64,000 bases of DNA from an uncultured Muribaculaceae bacterium. Lineage in GTDB: Bacteria > Bacteroidota > Bacteroidia > Bacteroidales > Muribaculaceae. The notes beneath the pieces are model-generated. The model was given only the letters and a program-made list of their open reading frames with translations. It ran no database searches and was not told where the DNA came from. A program made the position numbers and the translations under genes. This document shows, piece after piece, positions 52,767 through 62,080 of this stretch; within the stretch, counting starts at the first letter, position 1; each line of letters starts with the position of its first letter. Location: positions 62,001-126,000 of the forward strand of contig CAJUKZ010000002.1 in assembly GCA_910586995.1 (NCBI GenBank), read 5' to 3'.

Positions 52767-53318
52767 ATGAAATCTTTAAATGTCAGCTATCTCGGACAGA
52801 GCCGCGCATGGTGGCTTGTCCTCGTCGTTGGAATTCTACTCGTTATCGGTGGATTCGCATATTGGTTCTTCCCCGTTGAGGGATATGCTGTAGCCTCCCA
52901 GATCTTCGGCTGGCTGCTTATTCTCGCCGGAATCGTACAGCTATGTGTATCGTCAGGCGAAAATCGACCCCGCGGCTGGGGATGGTGGCTTGCCGGTGGT
53001 GTCATCGACATGTTCATCGGCTTCATGCTCGTGCGCAGCGTAATACTTGCTGAAGTTGTCTTCCCCTATTTCCTTGCTTTCGTATTCATCTTCTGGGGTA
53101 TCGAAGCTTTGATACGCGCAAGCAACAAAGGCGGAAAATACTGGTGGCTCGGTATCATCAACGGTATTCTTCTGTGTCTCATCGGCTTCTTCTTCCTTGA
53201 AGCAGGATACGTACAGAATATGATGATGGTTTCATTCCTTACTTCAATCGCATTCATCTATTGGGGATTCACCGTTGCAATGGTGGCCTACGAGATGCGT
53301 CCGGCTGTAGAAGAATAA
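52767..53318 (+). CDS. HdeD/DUF308 family membrane protein
   Basis: This 183-residue protein has six predicted helices packed as three hairpins with the DUF308 repeat pattern (GILLVIGGFAYWFFP, AGGVIDMFIGFMLV, FWGIEALIRA, GIINGILLCLIGFFFL). E. coli HdeD is linked to acid resistance at high density; whether that applies here is unknown. A hairpin at 53409-53441 follows. Confidence 0.85.
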   Translation: MKSLNVSYLGQSRAWWLVLVVGILLVIGGFAYWFFPVEGYAVASQIFGWLLILAGIVQLCVSSGENRPRGWGWWLAGGVIDMFIGFMLVRSVILAEVVFPYFLAFVFIFWGIEALIRASNKGGKYWWLGIINGILLCLIGFFFLEAGYVQNMMMVSFLTSIAFIYWGFTVAMVAYEMRPAVEE

Positions 53319-53408
53319 GCCACCCGGGCAACGACAGACGCAGTTTCATTGACTTGAAAATAACGCCTGGAACAATGTCTGCCAGCGCATAAATGACAAA
53401 ATCGAAAC

Positions 53409-53441
53409 ACAAGAGCTTGCTATATTACAGCAGGCTCTTGT
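53409..53441 (+). terminator. Hairpin after the DUF308 gene
   Basis: ACAAGAGCTTGCT (53409-53421) pairs with AGCAGGCTCTTGT (53429-53441) with one G-U, and an about 7-base loop; a TTGCATAT tail follows. A T-run is weak. The other 180 bases of the 302-base gap carry two promoter-like elements only. Confidence 0.65.
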
Positions 53442-53463
53442 TGCATATATCAAAGATTATTAG

Positions 53464-53589
53464 TATTTTTGTAAAGGAAACACTTCCAGTTAGAAACGTC
53501 CGGACTCGGCTTTGACTGCGTTAACATTATTTTTCTATCATAAGCCTAAACCTATTGAGGTCTGTAGCGTCTAATTTATAATAAATTTG
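53464..53589 (+). promoter_or_regulatory. Two candidate -7 elements for the Trp/Gly-rich protein gene
   Basis: TATTTTTG at 53464-53471 and TAAATTTG at 53582-53589 both match TAnnTTTG. The second is 31 bases before the ATG at 53621. Neither has a well-spaced TTTG partner. Confidence 0.4.
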
Positions 53590-53620
53590 CATCACAAACA
53601 CCTGTAATCTCTTTCCACAG

Positions 53621-54808
53621 ATGAAATCAAATCTAAAAGCATCAATATTATCTCTGTTTGTCCTCGGGACTGCGCTGCCTTTCACGGCAAACGCACTGAG
53701 TTTTTATGACGACGACATATACGACGCATCCAAACCAGTGGAAAAGCCGGCGAAGACCGCCCCTGCAAGACAGCAACAGACCACGACTCAGACCATTCCT
53801 TCGCTTTCAGGCACAGGATTCTACTATGGAGGCGACGGCAACATATACCCGGAATACAAGGCTGCAGGCTCTTATGATTTCAATTCCGGAAATATGCGCG
53901 ACGTGGATGAATACAACCGCCGCGGCATATTCGCACGCAATAACATAGACTCGGTTCCGGCCGATTCGCTATCAGAATATTTCGCTTACACCAACAGACT
54001 TGAGCGATTCCATAACCCCGATATTGTATCCGGAAGCAACGACGAAGATCTGAAGGAACTATATTACACCCGCAATCAAGCGCCAACCACAACGATCAAC
54101 GTTTATGTGCAGGATTCCTGGCCTTATTACTACAATCCTTACCGCTTCGGCTACTTCGGACCGTCATGGAGTCTGTCGTGGGGATTTGGCTACCGTCCTT
54201 GGGTCAACTGGGGATGGGGTTGGGGCTACGACCCTTATTGGGACTGGGGTCCTTCATGGGCTTGGGGACCGGCATGGGGCTGGACACCCTCATGGGGATG
54301 GGGCCCATCTTGGGGCTGGGCATATCCCGGAAGACCATCTACAGGCATAGGATCTTCAATGACACATCGCCCAGCATATGCAGGCACGCACGGCGTGCGC
54401 CCCGCAGCAGGAGTCGGCAGTCGTCCGGGAGCTGGTTCAGCCATTCATAATCGTCCTGGTGCTGGAGTAGGCAGCCGTCCGGGATACAGCGGCAGCAGTA
54501 CGACACGTCCGGGCACATCATCCGGCGGTCTGCGCCCCGGCGCCAATGTCCGTCCCGGTGCAAATTCAGGATCGACAACTACACGTCCCGGATATATGCA
54601 GAACCGCAGACCAAGCAGTTCGTCGTCGTACAACGGACAAGGCTCGCGTCCCGGCGTACAGCGCCAGCAACCGACCTATAACAATAACAGCAACCGCAAT
54701 ACAGGTTCGTACTCGCGCCCGTCTTCAGGCGGAGGCAGCCGCGGAGGATTCTCCGGTGGCGGAAGCCGTGGAGGATCAGGCGGTGGTGGCCGCGGAAGCC
54801 GCAGATAA
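53621..54808 (+). CDS. Exported low-complexity protein, Trp/Gly-rich then RPG-rich
   Basis: This 395-residue protein has a signal peptide (residues 1-25, TANA). A region of modest complexity follows (26-165), then a run dominated by W and G (about 180-245; units like WGPSWGWGP and YDPYWDWG). From about 265 to the end the sequence is R-P-G rich (GVRPAAGVGSRPG, GANVRPGANSG, RPGYMQNRRP) and finishes in GGGSRGG. No known domain was recognised. It may be a surface or matrix protein; the short tandem repeats may be length-variable. It is followed after 62 bases by the FadL-like gene. Confidence 0.75.
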   Translation: MKSNLKASILSLFVLGTALPFTANALSFYDDDIYDASKPVEKPAKTAPARQQQTTTQTIPSLSGTGFYYGGDGNIYPEYKAAGSYDFNSGNMRDVDEYNRRGIFARNNIDSVPADSLSEYFAYTNRLERFHNPDIVSGSNDEDLKELYYTRNQAPTTTINVYVQDSWPYYYNPYRFGYFGPSWSLSWGFGYRPWVNWGWGWGYDPYWDWGPSWAWGPAWGWTPSWGWGPSWGWAYPGRPSTGIGSSMTHRPAYAGTHGVRPAAGVGSRPGAGSAIHNRPGAGVGSRPGYSGSSTTRPGTSSGGLRPGANVRPGANSGSTTTRPGYMQNRRPSSSSSYNGQGSRPGVQRQQPTYNNNSNRNTGSYSRPSSGGGSRGGFSGGGSRGGSGGGGRGSRR

Positions 54809-54870
54809 AAGTCAAACAGACACATACCCTATAGTATAGTTTTGAACACATTTTTTCACAGGATACAGAT

Positions 54871-56520
54871 ATGAAGATTCCTTATCGTTTGCCTATAATG
54901 CTGATGCTCGCCGGAGTTCCATCCGCCATGCTGGCCCAAAGCTCCATCGACGCATACAAAATCTCGCAAAACAGTCTGCACGGCACAGCCCGCTTTCAGG
55001 CTATGGCCGGAGCGTTCACTGCCCTCGGCGGAGATCTCTCCACCCTTAACCAGAACCCAGCCGGTGTAGGTATATACAGGAGCAACGAAGTCGGACTGAG
55101 CTTCGACATCGACATGCAGAGCGCTACCATGAATTCAATGGGAAGCAAGCTCACCCAAGACCATACAGCCGCTGACTTCACAAACATAGGATATATCGGC
55201 TCGATCGCACTAGACAATGAGACCATGCCTTACTTCTCGTGGGGTATCAGCTATAGCAGAATAGCATCATTCAACCGCCGATACAAAGGCTACACCCCGG
55301 CGATGGAGACATCTCTGTCCAATTACATTGCAAGCTTCACCAACCAGCTCGGATATTCAGGCAACGAACTGTTTGAGACTGACAAATACACTCCATATTT
55401 CGACAGTTCCTGTGACTGGCTCAGTACGTTGGCCTATAACAGCTATCTTATAAATGGCGGCACACCCGGGCAGTTTTCAGGCCTATTCGGCGCTAATTCC
55501 ACCGGCGCGGCTGAATACGAGGTTCGCGACAAAGGTTATATTGACGAATATGCCATTGATTTCGGCGGAAATATTCAGAACACACTCTACTGGGGTATCG
55601 GCATAGGTATCACCGACCTCAGCTACACACGCGACACACGCTACACCGAATCCATTGACAACGCCATCATTCCTAACAAGGATGCTACCGGTACAGCCAC
55701 AGGCACGGCCGATTGGGATCTTTATAACTCCCAGGCAATCTCAGGCACAGGTTTCAATTTCAAATTTGGCCTTATATTCAAACCGATCAATGAACTCCGC
55801 ATAGGCGCTGCAATACATACTCCTACCTGGTACAGACTCACACAGAGCTACGCAGCCAATATACGCTACGAACTCGCAGGTCAGGACTACGCTTACGCAA
55901 CAAACTCATTCTCCCCCTCCGTCGGACTTGATGTCAATCCGGACCACCCCTACAACTACACCCCCGTAGCTGAGTTCGACTGGCGTCTGCGTTCACCTTG
56001 GCGTTTCAGCTTGGGTGTGGCCGGCGTGCTCCTCAACCGCGTAATCGTAAGCGCCGACTATGAACGCGTGATGTATCCATCCATGAGTATAAAGACACCT
56101 GATGGTTGGGGCGGATTCAGCACTAATGACGCACTCAACGCCGACGTAAAGGACTACTTCCAAAGCTCCAATATCCTCCGCGTGGGCGGTGAATTCAGAG
56201 CATTGCCCTGGCTCAGTCTCAGAGCAGGATACTCCTACGAATCATCCAATGTCAAGAGTGGCGCATACGACGGCGAGATTGGTTACGACATCGCCACTGC
56301 AGGAACAGATTGTTCGTATGCATTCAACAAGGACACTCAATACATCACAGCAGGTGCAGGCCTACGCTACAAAGCATTCTCGTTCGACATCACATACGTG
56401 CACCGCACACAAGAGAGCAAGTATCAGGCATTCACTAATTTCGAGAGCTTCGTAGCTCCAAACGCCAAACTAACAAATACCGACAACAAGCTCGTCTTCT
56501 CGCTTGCCTACAGATTCTAA
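54871..56520 (+). CDS. OmpP1/FadL-family outer-membrane transport protein
   Basis: This 549-residue protein has a signal peptide (1-22, MLAQ) and the conserved N-terminal block of FadL-like barrels, YKISQNSLHGTARFQAMAGAFTALGGDLSTLNQNPAGVGIYRSNEVGLSFD, which forms the hatch. About 14 antiparallel strands follow, ending in a typical barrel terminus (FSLAYRF). FadL proteins take up long-chain fatty acids and other hydrophobic compounds; the actual ligand here is unknown. Confidence 0.9.
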   Translation: MKIPYRLPIMLMLAGVPSAMLAQSSIDAYKISQNSLHGTARFQAMAGAFTALGGDLSTLNQNPAGVGIYRSNEVGLSFDIDMQSATMNSMGSKLTQDHTAADFTNIGYIGSIALDNETMPYFSWGISYSRIASFNRRYKGYTPAMETSLSNYIASFTNQLGYSGNELFETDKYTPYFDSSCDWLSTLAYNSYLINGGTPGQFSGLFGANSTGAAEYEVRDKGYIDEYAIDFGGNIQNTLYWGIGIGITDLSYTRDTRYTESIDNAIIPNKDATGTATGTADWDLYNSQAISGTGFNFKFGLIFKPINELRIGAAIHTPTWYRLTQSYAANIRYELAGQDYAYATNSFSPSVGLDVNPDHPYNYTPVAEFDWRLRSPWRFSLGVAGVLLNRVIVSADYERVMYPSMSIKTPDGWGGFSTNDALNADVKDYFQSSNILRVGGEFRALPWLSLRAGYSYESSNVKSGAYDGEIGYDIATAGTDCSYAFNKDTQYITAGAGLRYKAFSFDITYVHRTQESKYQAFTNFESFVAPNAKLTNTDNKLVFSLAYRF

Positions 56521-56564
56521 AACAGAATTTCCTACATAGACTCTCATTAGAGAGATAAAAGCAT

Positions 56565-56610
56565 TGGGCTTTAACGTACTACATAAGTATGCTAAAGCCC
56601 AATTTCTTTG
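56565..56610 (+). terminator. Hairpin after the FadL-like gene
   Basis: A 10-bp stem TTGGGCTTTA/TAAAGCCCAA is followed by TTTCTTTG. A second stem (TGATAGGGC with GCCCTATCA, about 56698-56737) lies further on and points toward the convergent lipoprotein gene. Together they fill the 240-base gap, with no gene seen. Confidence 0.7.
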
Positions 56611-56760
56611 TGCAAAGACACGACTTGAACATCCGACTCAAATTAAGCGGGAACTGATTTCCTAAACCCGCTCCAATTATACACAGCTAAAAAACACTGA
56701 TAGGGCCATGTCTCAGCAACGACACAGCCCTATCATCAGTTTTTATCAATCTATATTATA

Positions 56761-58395
56761 TCAAAGCCTTACAGCTACGTCATCGTAGGCAAAGTAGGCC
56801 GGGGTTGTCAGACCCCATGTGTTTTTAAGTGAACCCTTGATATTAAACTCTACTTTTGATACTGCACCGAGAACACTCAGATCCCAACGGGTCCATTCGG
56901 TCACGATATTGTCCACACCCTTGAACAAATAGAATGTAGCAGTACCTGTTTCAACTCCGGACTCATCGTAACCCTTGGCCTCGATAGCTGCCCAATCGGA
57001 ATCAGAAATGGAAGTATTGTTACGATACTCAGCTACAGCATACAGTGTGTTGTTCACATACATATGATCAATCACATGTGTCTGTCCGTCGTAGAATTCA
57101 AGTGCCGGTAGAGTTGAACTCATGCCCACAACTGCATCATCTATATATCCATTATGTACAGCGAAATTCTTTGAGCCATTGTTTCCACTTGTACCATAGA
57201 CTGCAAGCTGATTCATAAATGTGCCGTCAGCGAGATTTGTGCTTGTATAGTTTGAGATGGCATGACCACCGTACCAATAGCAATATTCACCCATGCTCTC
57301 AGGGAAAAGATGCATCAACTCAGTGTTGCCCTCGTCATACCAGTAATAAGGCTCATCCATGCCATATGTATCCTCTCCGTAAAGAAGAATGCCTCCATAC
57401 TGCTTGCTATCGATCAGATCGCTCCATTTTGCAATATTGGCATTTGCGTAGGACAGCGGATATTCCGAGAACTTTGCATCCGCATCCTCGAAAGTCAGCA
57501 CTTTCATCTCGAACACGGCTACAGCAATCTTCACAATCATTGCCTTACCTGCTGCCGACACTATGTTCACGGAGATATTGCCTTCGCGTTCAGCATATGT
57601 ATTGGCAGCATCAGGTGCAGTGAGTGTCAGCACACCATCAGCATATGACGCACGCCATCCGTCAGGTTTTGTTATCGAGAAGTCCGAGATATTCTCCGCC
57701 TTCACCTTAAATGTCCTTGTCTCTCCGAAAGTGAATGTCTGTGTGCCTTCAATGCCTTCCACAGCAAACACAGCGGCATCTGCATCATAACGGCTTACTG
57801 AAAATACTGTGCCATTGGAAAGTGTGAATATCACATATTCCGGATTATCAGTAGAGACAGAAGCGAATATCGACGATCCTCCGGCTTCGGCTACAACACC
57901 TGTCGATTCCCAGGTCTGGCCTCCGTCGGTAGATACTTCCCACATCTTGCTGTCGGGATTGATCCGTATGCGGGGAGTCACCCCATCAGCTCCAGTCGCA
58001 GAAAGAGGCTGACCTTCCACTTTTATGATCTCACCGTCAAGAGTCCAGTAATACTTGCCGTCGTCACCCTTGACAACAGCTATCTGAGGTGCATTTGTGC
58101 CGTTCTTACCATTAGAGATCGTCACCTCGCGTCCATCGGAGAAATGGATCGTATAGCCGTTCTCATTGTTATCTACCGAAGTTATAGTAACCTGATTCTG
58201 CATTGATTCCACAAGGACCTTCAATGCCGATAAATCTGTATTAGCAACGTCGACCTTTGCCTCCAGGGCATCGAGTCTATCGTTGATGTCTCCGATGCTG
58301 TCCCACAGATCATCTGTGTTTGTCTCACATCCCGTAAATGAGGCCGAAGCAAGCAAAAGCGCGGTCACGGCCGAGAATAATTTTACTTTTTTCAT
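56761..58395 (-). CDS. Lipoprotein with DUF4988-like coiled coil and DUF4465-like C-terminal domain, B12-controlled
   Basis: I start it at the ATG at 58395 (MKKVKLFSAVTALLLASASFTGC), a lipoprotein signal with lipobox FTGC, giving 544 residues; the frame extends to 58662 through the riboswitch but that is leader. Residues 25-75 form a coiled-coil stalk (DALEAKVDVANTDLSALKVLVESM), followed by a beta domain (YYWTLDGEIIKV) and a C-terminal domain with W..WDLSVLGAVSKVEF...TPAYFAYDDV, typical of DUF4465. Such lipoproteins in Bacteroidota cobamide loci bind B12 at the surface (BtuH-type); I cannot confirm that here. It is a single gene under riboswitch 3. Confidence 0.8.
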   Translation of the reverse strand: MKKVKLFSAVTALLLASASFTGCETNTDDLWDSIGDINDRLDALEAKVDVANTDLSALKVLVESMQNQVTITSVDNNENGYTIHFSDGREVTISNGKNGTNAPQIAVVKGDDGKYYWTLDGEIIKVEGQPLSATGADGVTPRIRINPDSKMWEVSTDGGQTWESTGVVAEAGGSSIFASVSTDNPEYVIFTLSNGTVFSVSRYDADAAVFAVEGIEGTQTFTFGETRTFKVKAENISDFSITKPDGWRASYADGVLTLTAPDAANTYAEREGNISVNIVSAAGKAMIVKIAVAVFEMKVLTFEDADAKFSEYPLSYANANIAKWSDLIDSKQYGGILLYGEDTYGMDEPYYWYDEGNTELMHLFPESMGEYCYWYGGHAISNYTSTNLADGTFMNQLAVYGTSGNNGSKNFAVHNGYIDDAVVGMSSTLPALEFYDGQTHVIDHMYVNNTLYAVAEYRNNTSISDSDWAAIEAKGYDESGVETGTATFYLFKGVDNIVTEWTRWDLSVLGAVSKVEFNIKGSLKNTWGLTTPAYFAYDDVAVRL

Positions 58396-58571
58396 TGTAT
58401 ATATAAAAATAATGTTCGGTCCTATCCTTCGAAAACTCTGCTTGAGAGATACGTCTGAGGATAGCCGGACATGTACTTCGCACCGGAATAGTTCCGGCGA
58501 TATTATACAATGATAGTGGCTTGGCTGTGTCTGATAGATCCCGCAGACTTCCCTTGGCCGGGTTTCATAAA

Positions 58572-58748
58572 GTGGCAGGTCTTCTGACTTGTCGTTATCG
58601 GTATCACGCCTTCCCGGACAATAGTGTCCAGTGACATGTTTGCAATTCCACACCTGCATCATTTTTAAGCAGGATTCGACTTACAGCAGCGGGTACTGTT
58701 CCGGATTCTAACCGGATTCCCTCGATACATACGGCAATTATAAGCTGA
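58572..58748 (-). promoter_or_regulatory. Cobalamin riboswitch 3, upstream of the DUF4988/DUF4465 lipoprotein
   Basis: Minus-strand blocks: AGGGAATCCGGTTAGAATCC, GGAACAGTACCCGCTGCTGTAA and the B12 box AAGTCAGAAGACCTGCC (about 58572-58588). The 3' end is about 175 bases before the ATG at 58395. tRNA-Arg ends about 50 bases before it; no TAnnTTTG element was found between, so the riboswitch may be transcribed through from the tRNA. Confidence 0.93.
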
Positions 58749-58796
58749 TATGTATCATTACCACTTAAGAGAATGTTCTCAAATGCAATTAATTTG

Positions 58797-58868
58797 TACG
58801 CCCGTGGGGAGTCGAACCCCAATCGACGGAACCGGAATCCGTAATTCTATCCATTGAACTACGGGCGC
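58797..58868 (-). tRNA. tRNA-Arg (anticodon CCG)
   Basis: GCGCCCG pairs with CGGGCGT (one G-U). The anticodon stem ACGGA/TCCGT encloses TTCCGGT (anticodon CCG), and the T arm is GGGG-TTCGACT-CCCC. Discriminator A; CCA not encoded. It lies on the same strand as riboswitch 3, about 50 bases upstream of it. Confidence 0.95.
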
Positions 58869-58936
58869 ATTAAAATCAACTCTATCCGATGATTGTCAAA
58901 TATCGTCAATGCGGTGCAAAGATACACATTTTTTTG

Positions 58937-58944
58937 TATTTTTG
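58937..58944 (+). promoter_or_regulatory. Promoter -7 element of ung / DUF5103
   Basis: TATTTTTG on the plus strand, 41 bases before the ung ATG, matches TAnnTTTG. A clear -33 is not visible. Confidence 0.45.
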
Positions 58945-58984
58945 CAAAGGCAAATAAAAACCCTGCGTAAAATATCTGAGCATC

Positions 58985-59647
58985 ATGAACGTCAGAATAC
59001 ATCCATCATGGCACACCGCACTTGCGGCGGAATGGGATAAACCATACTTCGAGGAACTAACCGACTTCGTAAGGAAGGAATACTCCACCAGACTCATTTT
59101 CCCACCGGCATCACAAATCTTCGCAGCCTTCGATGCATGTCCGTTCGATGAAGTAAAAGTGGTGATACTCGGGCAAGATCCCTATCATGGCATAGGCCAG
59201 GCCAACGGGCTGTGTTTCTCTGTCAACGAAGGTGTGCAGCAGCCTCCGTCTTTGGTAAACATCTTCAAGGAAGTGCACGACGATACAGGCGCGCCAATAC
59301 CAACCGACGGAGACCTGAGCAGGTGGGCACGCCAGGGTGTGCTCCTGCTTAACTCAACACTTACAGTAGCGGCACATTCGGCAGGTTCACATCAGCGCCG
59401 CGGCTGGGAAGAATTCACTGACGAAGTGGTAATGCGTCTCGCTACTGACCGCAACAATATTGTATTCATGCTATGGGGTAGCTATGCCATTCATAAAGGA
59501 GCGTTCATAGACCGCACCCGTCACCTTGTACTCACATCACCCCACCCCTCCCCACTGTCGGCTTACAGAGGATTTTTCGGAAATCACCATTTCTCCCAGG
59601 CTAATGCCTACCTCAGACAGCACGGACAAAAAGAAATCATATGGTAA
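58985..59647 (+). CDS. ung: Uracil-DNA glycosylase
   Basis: It removes uracil from DNA. The 220-residue protein has the catalytic GQDPYHG (D65, H68), GLCFSV, LLLNSTLTVA, and the HPSPLSAYRGFFG leucine-loop motif near the C-terminus. Family I. The next gene starts inside its last codons (59641), an overlap of seven bases. Confidence 0.97.
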   Translation: MNVRIHPSWHTALAAEWDKPYFEELTDFVRKEYSTRLIFPPASQIFAAFDACPFDEVKVVILGQDPYHGIGQANGLCFSVNEGVQQPPSLVNIFKEVHDDTGAPIPTDGDLSRWARQGVLLLNSTLTVAAHSAGSHQRRGWEEFTDEVVMRLATDRNNIVFMLWGSYAIHKGAFIDRTRHLVLTSPHPSPLSAYRGFFGNHHFSQANAYLRQHGQKEIIW

Positions 59648-60930
59648 GATCCGGCCTTTTTGTTTTCCTGTCGTTGATCATGGGTGCAACATGCATGGCA
59701 CTCGACACACGCACCCACAGCACAGACCCGTACATACGGTCAATTCGGACCCTTGTCGACGGAAACGACCAACTTGTGCCGGTGATAACACCTGATGCTC
59801 CCGAAGGCTTGCTTGAAATCTCATTCGACGAACTTGCCGATGAATACCGGCAACTGAGATACCAGGTGATCCACTGCGACAGCAGATGGAATCCTACTGC
59901 AAACCTCACCGAACAGGAATATATTACCGGATCTTTCAACGAAGAAGATATTACCGACTACGAATATTCAATGCCCGGACTTTCGACCCGATATGTCCAC
60001 TATTCGATTCCTTTTCCGTCAGGACACATGCGTCCGGCTATTTCCGGCAACTATATAATACGTGTCTACCCATACGACGATCCGGAAAACACACTTCTTG
60101 TGAGCAGATTCATGGTCAGCGAACAGTCTGCCCCGGTCTCAGCATCGGTAAACACCAGTACCGACATCGACTATAATGAAGCGCATCAGCAATTGAGTTT
60201 CAGCGTGGACACACGCAATACTGCACCGGAAGTCGTGGATCCGTTCTCACGAATAACTGCCGTCATTTATCAGAACTCCCGCACAGACAACCACGTCCGA
60301 CTCGACCATCCATTAAGAGCCGAGGGCCGCAACAAAATCATATACGACCATCTACGGCCGCTGATCTTCCCTGCCGGCAACGAATACCGGAGATTCGAAA
60401 CCGTATCAACCAACTACCTGCCTCTTAGAATAGACGGCATGGATTTCCACTACCCGTATTACCACATGTCGGTAGAGACAGATACGCCCAGAGCTTCAGA
60501 GCCATACAGCTACGACAGCACCCAGCACGGACGCCTGCGCATACGCAATGCAAATGCTGACAACAGTGATCTTGAATCCGAATATGTCGTCACACATTTC
60601 ACTCTGTCCATGCCGCAACTGCCGCCAGGAGTGGACGTATTCATCGACGGAGACCTCACCTACCACACAGCTGATCCCGCATCCAAAATGCAGTATGACC
60701 ATGAGATAGGAGCATACACGCGCGCATTATTGCTAAAACAGGGATCTTACAACTATCAATATCTTGTAGGACGTGGAAAAACAGACACCAACGATCCCAG
60801 TCTTGATGCAGGATATATCGAAGGAAACAAGTATCAGACCGTCAACGAATATCTGATCTGCATATACTACTCCGCACCGGGCGAAAGATACGAACGTCTG
60901 CTAAATGTGGCTCCTGTTGTTATCAGATAA
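59641..60930 (+). CDS. DUF5103 type IX secretion system plug-domain protein
   Basis: This 429-residue exported protein has a signal peptide (MVRSGLFVFLSLIMGATCMA). A beta-sandwich follows, with the DUF5103 patterns PEGLLEISFDELADEYRQLRYQVIHCDSRWNPTANLTEQEYITGSFNEEDI and LPPGVDVFIDGDLT...YDHEIGAYTRALLLKQGSYNYQYLV. The domain is annotated as the plug of the T9SS translocon (Sov region); no other T9SS gene is in the window. It overlaps ung by seven bases upstream, and its last eight bases overlap the 3' end of hemW on the opposite strand. Confidence 0.88.
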   Translation: MVRSGLFVFLSLIMGATCMALDTRTHSTDPYIRSIRTLVDGNDQLVPVITPDAPEGLLEISFDELADEYRQLRYQVIHCDSRWNPTANLTEQEYITGSFNEEDITDYEYSMPGLSTRYVHYSIPFPSGHMRPAISGNYIIRVYPYDDPENTLLVSRFMVSEQSAPVSASVNTSTDIDYNEAHQQLSFSVDTRNTAPEVVDPFSRITAVIYQNSRTDNHVRLDHPLRAEGRNKIIYDHLRPLIFPAGNEYRRFETVSTNYLPLRIDGMDFHYPYYHMSVETDTPRASEPYSYDSTQHGRLRIRNANADNSDLESEYVVTHFTLSMPQLPPGVDVFIDGDLTYHTADPASKMQYDHEIGAYTRALLLKQGSYNYQYLVGRGKTDTNDPSLDAGYIEGNKYQTVNEYLICIYYSAPGERYERLLNVAPVVIR

Positions 60931-62047
60931 ATAGTTCGCGGATCACCATATCGGAAAGCAACCACCGGCTTTCAGGAATCCGAAGCCTGCCCGCTCCGTT
61001 GCTTACAAGCATACCGCTATCGATAAACTGCTGTGCCTTATCAAGCACTGCTTCCACCATATTCTTGCCTCCTAAAGACTCAATATAAGCGGTATCAAGC
61101 CCTACGGAAGTACGCAATCCTGTCAGTATGGCATCATTGATCCGGTCGTCCATACTCTCGCATTCAACATCGCTACCTGAGAAATCGCACTGAAGATAGG
61201 CTTTCAAATTATTTGATCCGGTACGTCGCATGTTTCTACCATCAAAACTGACAGCCGACGGCCCTATGCCAAGATAGGCCTCATCACGCCAATAAGATGA
61301 ATTATGCCTCGAATGCATACCTGCAAGCGCGAAATTAGAGATCTCATAATGATCATACCCCGCTGCGGCTGCAGCTTCACACAAATAGGCATACATTGAT
61401 TCTATAAGCTCATCATCCGACGGTGTGAATTTGCCTGACAGCACTCTCGCATATAACCTCGTACCTTGCTCTACCGATAGTGCGTACGACGAAAAATGCT
61501 CAGGATGCAGGTCCATCAGCGTATCGACAGACTCCATCCAAGTCTTCAGTGTCTGCCCAGGCAAACCATATATCAGATCAAGCGAGATATTCCTCACTCC
61601 ACTTGTCCTTAGGGTGTTATATGCCCGCAATGCACCGGCTGCATCATGTCTTCGTCCAACCTCTGCAAGTTCACTGTCGGAGAAGCTCTGTATGCCCATG
61701 CTTACCCTGTTGACTCCGGCATCCATCCATACCCCGACTTTAGTACTGTCGACGTCCTCCGGATTGCATTCAATGGTGATCTCGGCTTCTGTAGCGACAT
61801 CTGGCCTCACAGCTGCAAGCAATTCTCTCAACAAATCAGCAGGAAGTACCGACGGTGTACCGCCTCCGATATATACGGTAGAGAACTTTCCATCGGCAAG
61901 ATACCCGGCCGAACGCATTGAATACTCGGCTTTCGCTGCCTCTACATAACGCTTATAATCATAATCCGTGGTGCAAGGACGGGAGTAGAAGTCACAGTAT
62001 GCGCATTTGCTATGACAGAAAGGCACATGAATGTATAGTCCGGCCAT
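60923..62047 (-). CDS. hemW: Radical SAM heme chaperone HemW
   Basis: This 374-residue protein has the SAM cluster motif CHSKCAYCDFYS (CxxxCxxC) near residue 10, then YIGGGTPSVL, MGIQSFSDSELAEVGRRHDA, DLIYGLPGQTLKTW, and the C-terminal HemN-like winged region. HemW-type proteins bind heme and lack coproporphyrinogen oxidase activity; CxxxCxxC followed by a fourth aromatic position is consistent. It is downstream of the AddB-like gene by 33 bases in a minus-strand unit and overlaps DUF5103 at its 3' end. Confidence 0.93.
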   Translation of the reverse strand: MAGLYIHVPFCHSKCAYCDFYSRPCTTDYDYKRYVEAAKAEYSMRSAGYLADGKFSTVYIGGGTPSVLPADLLRELLAAVRPDVATEAEITIECNPEDVDSTKVGVWMDAGVNRVSMGIQSFSDSELAEVGRRHDAAGALRAYNTLRTSGVRNISLDLIYGLPGQTLKTWMESVDTLMDLHPEHFSSYALSVEQGTRLYARVLSGKFTPSDDELIESMYAYLCEAAAAAGYDHYEISNFALAGMHSRHNSSYWRDEAYLGIGPSAVSFDGRNMRRTGSNNLKAYLQCDFSGSDVECESMDDRINDAILTGLRTSVGLDTAYIESLGGKNMVEAVLDKAQQFIDSGMLVSNGAGRLRIPESRWLLSDMVIRELFI

Positions 62048-62080
62048 ATCGATAATACATCAGTAAATTAGTGATGATCG

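Noticed and set aside
54100..54800. CRISPR-like short repeats
   Set aside because: The repetition is codon-level (Trp/Gly, Arg-Pro-Gly) inside one coding frame, with no fixed spacer-repeat unit.
58396..58662. N-terminal extension of the DUF4988-type lipoprotein
   Set aside because: It would translate the riboswitch; the ATG at 58395 begins a perfect lipoprotein signal peptide.
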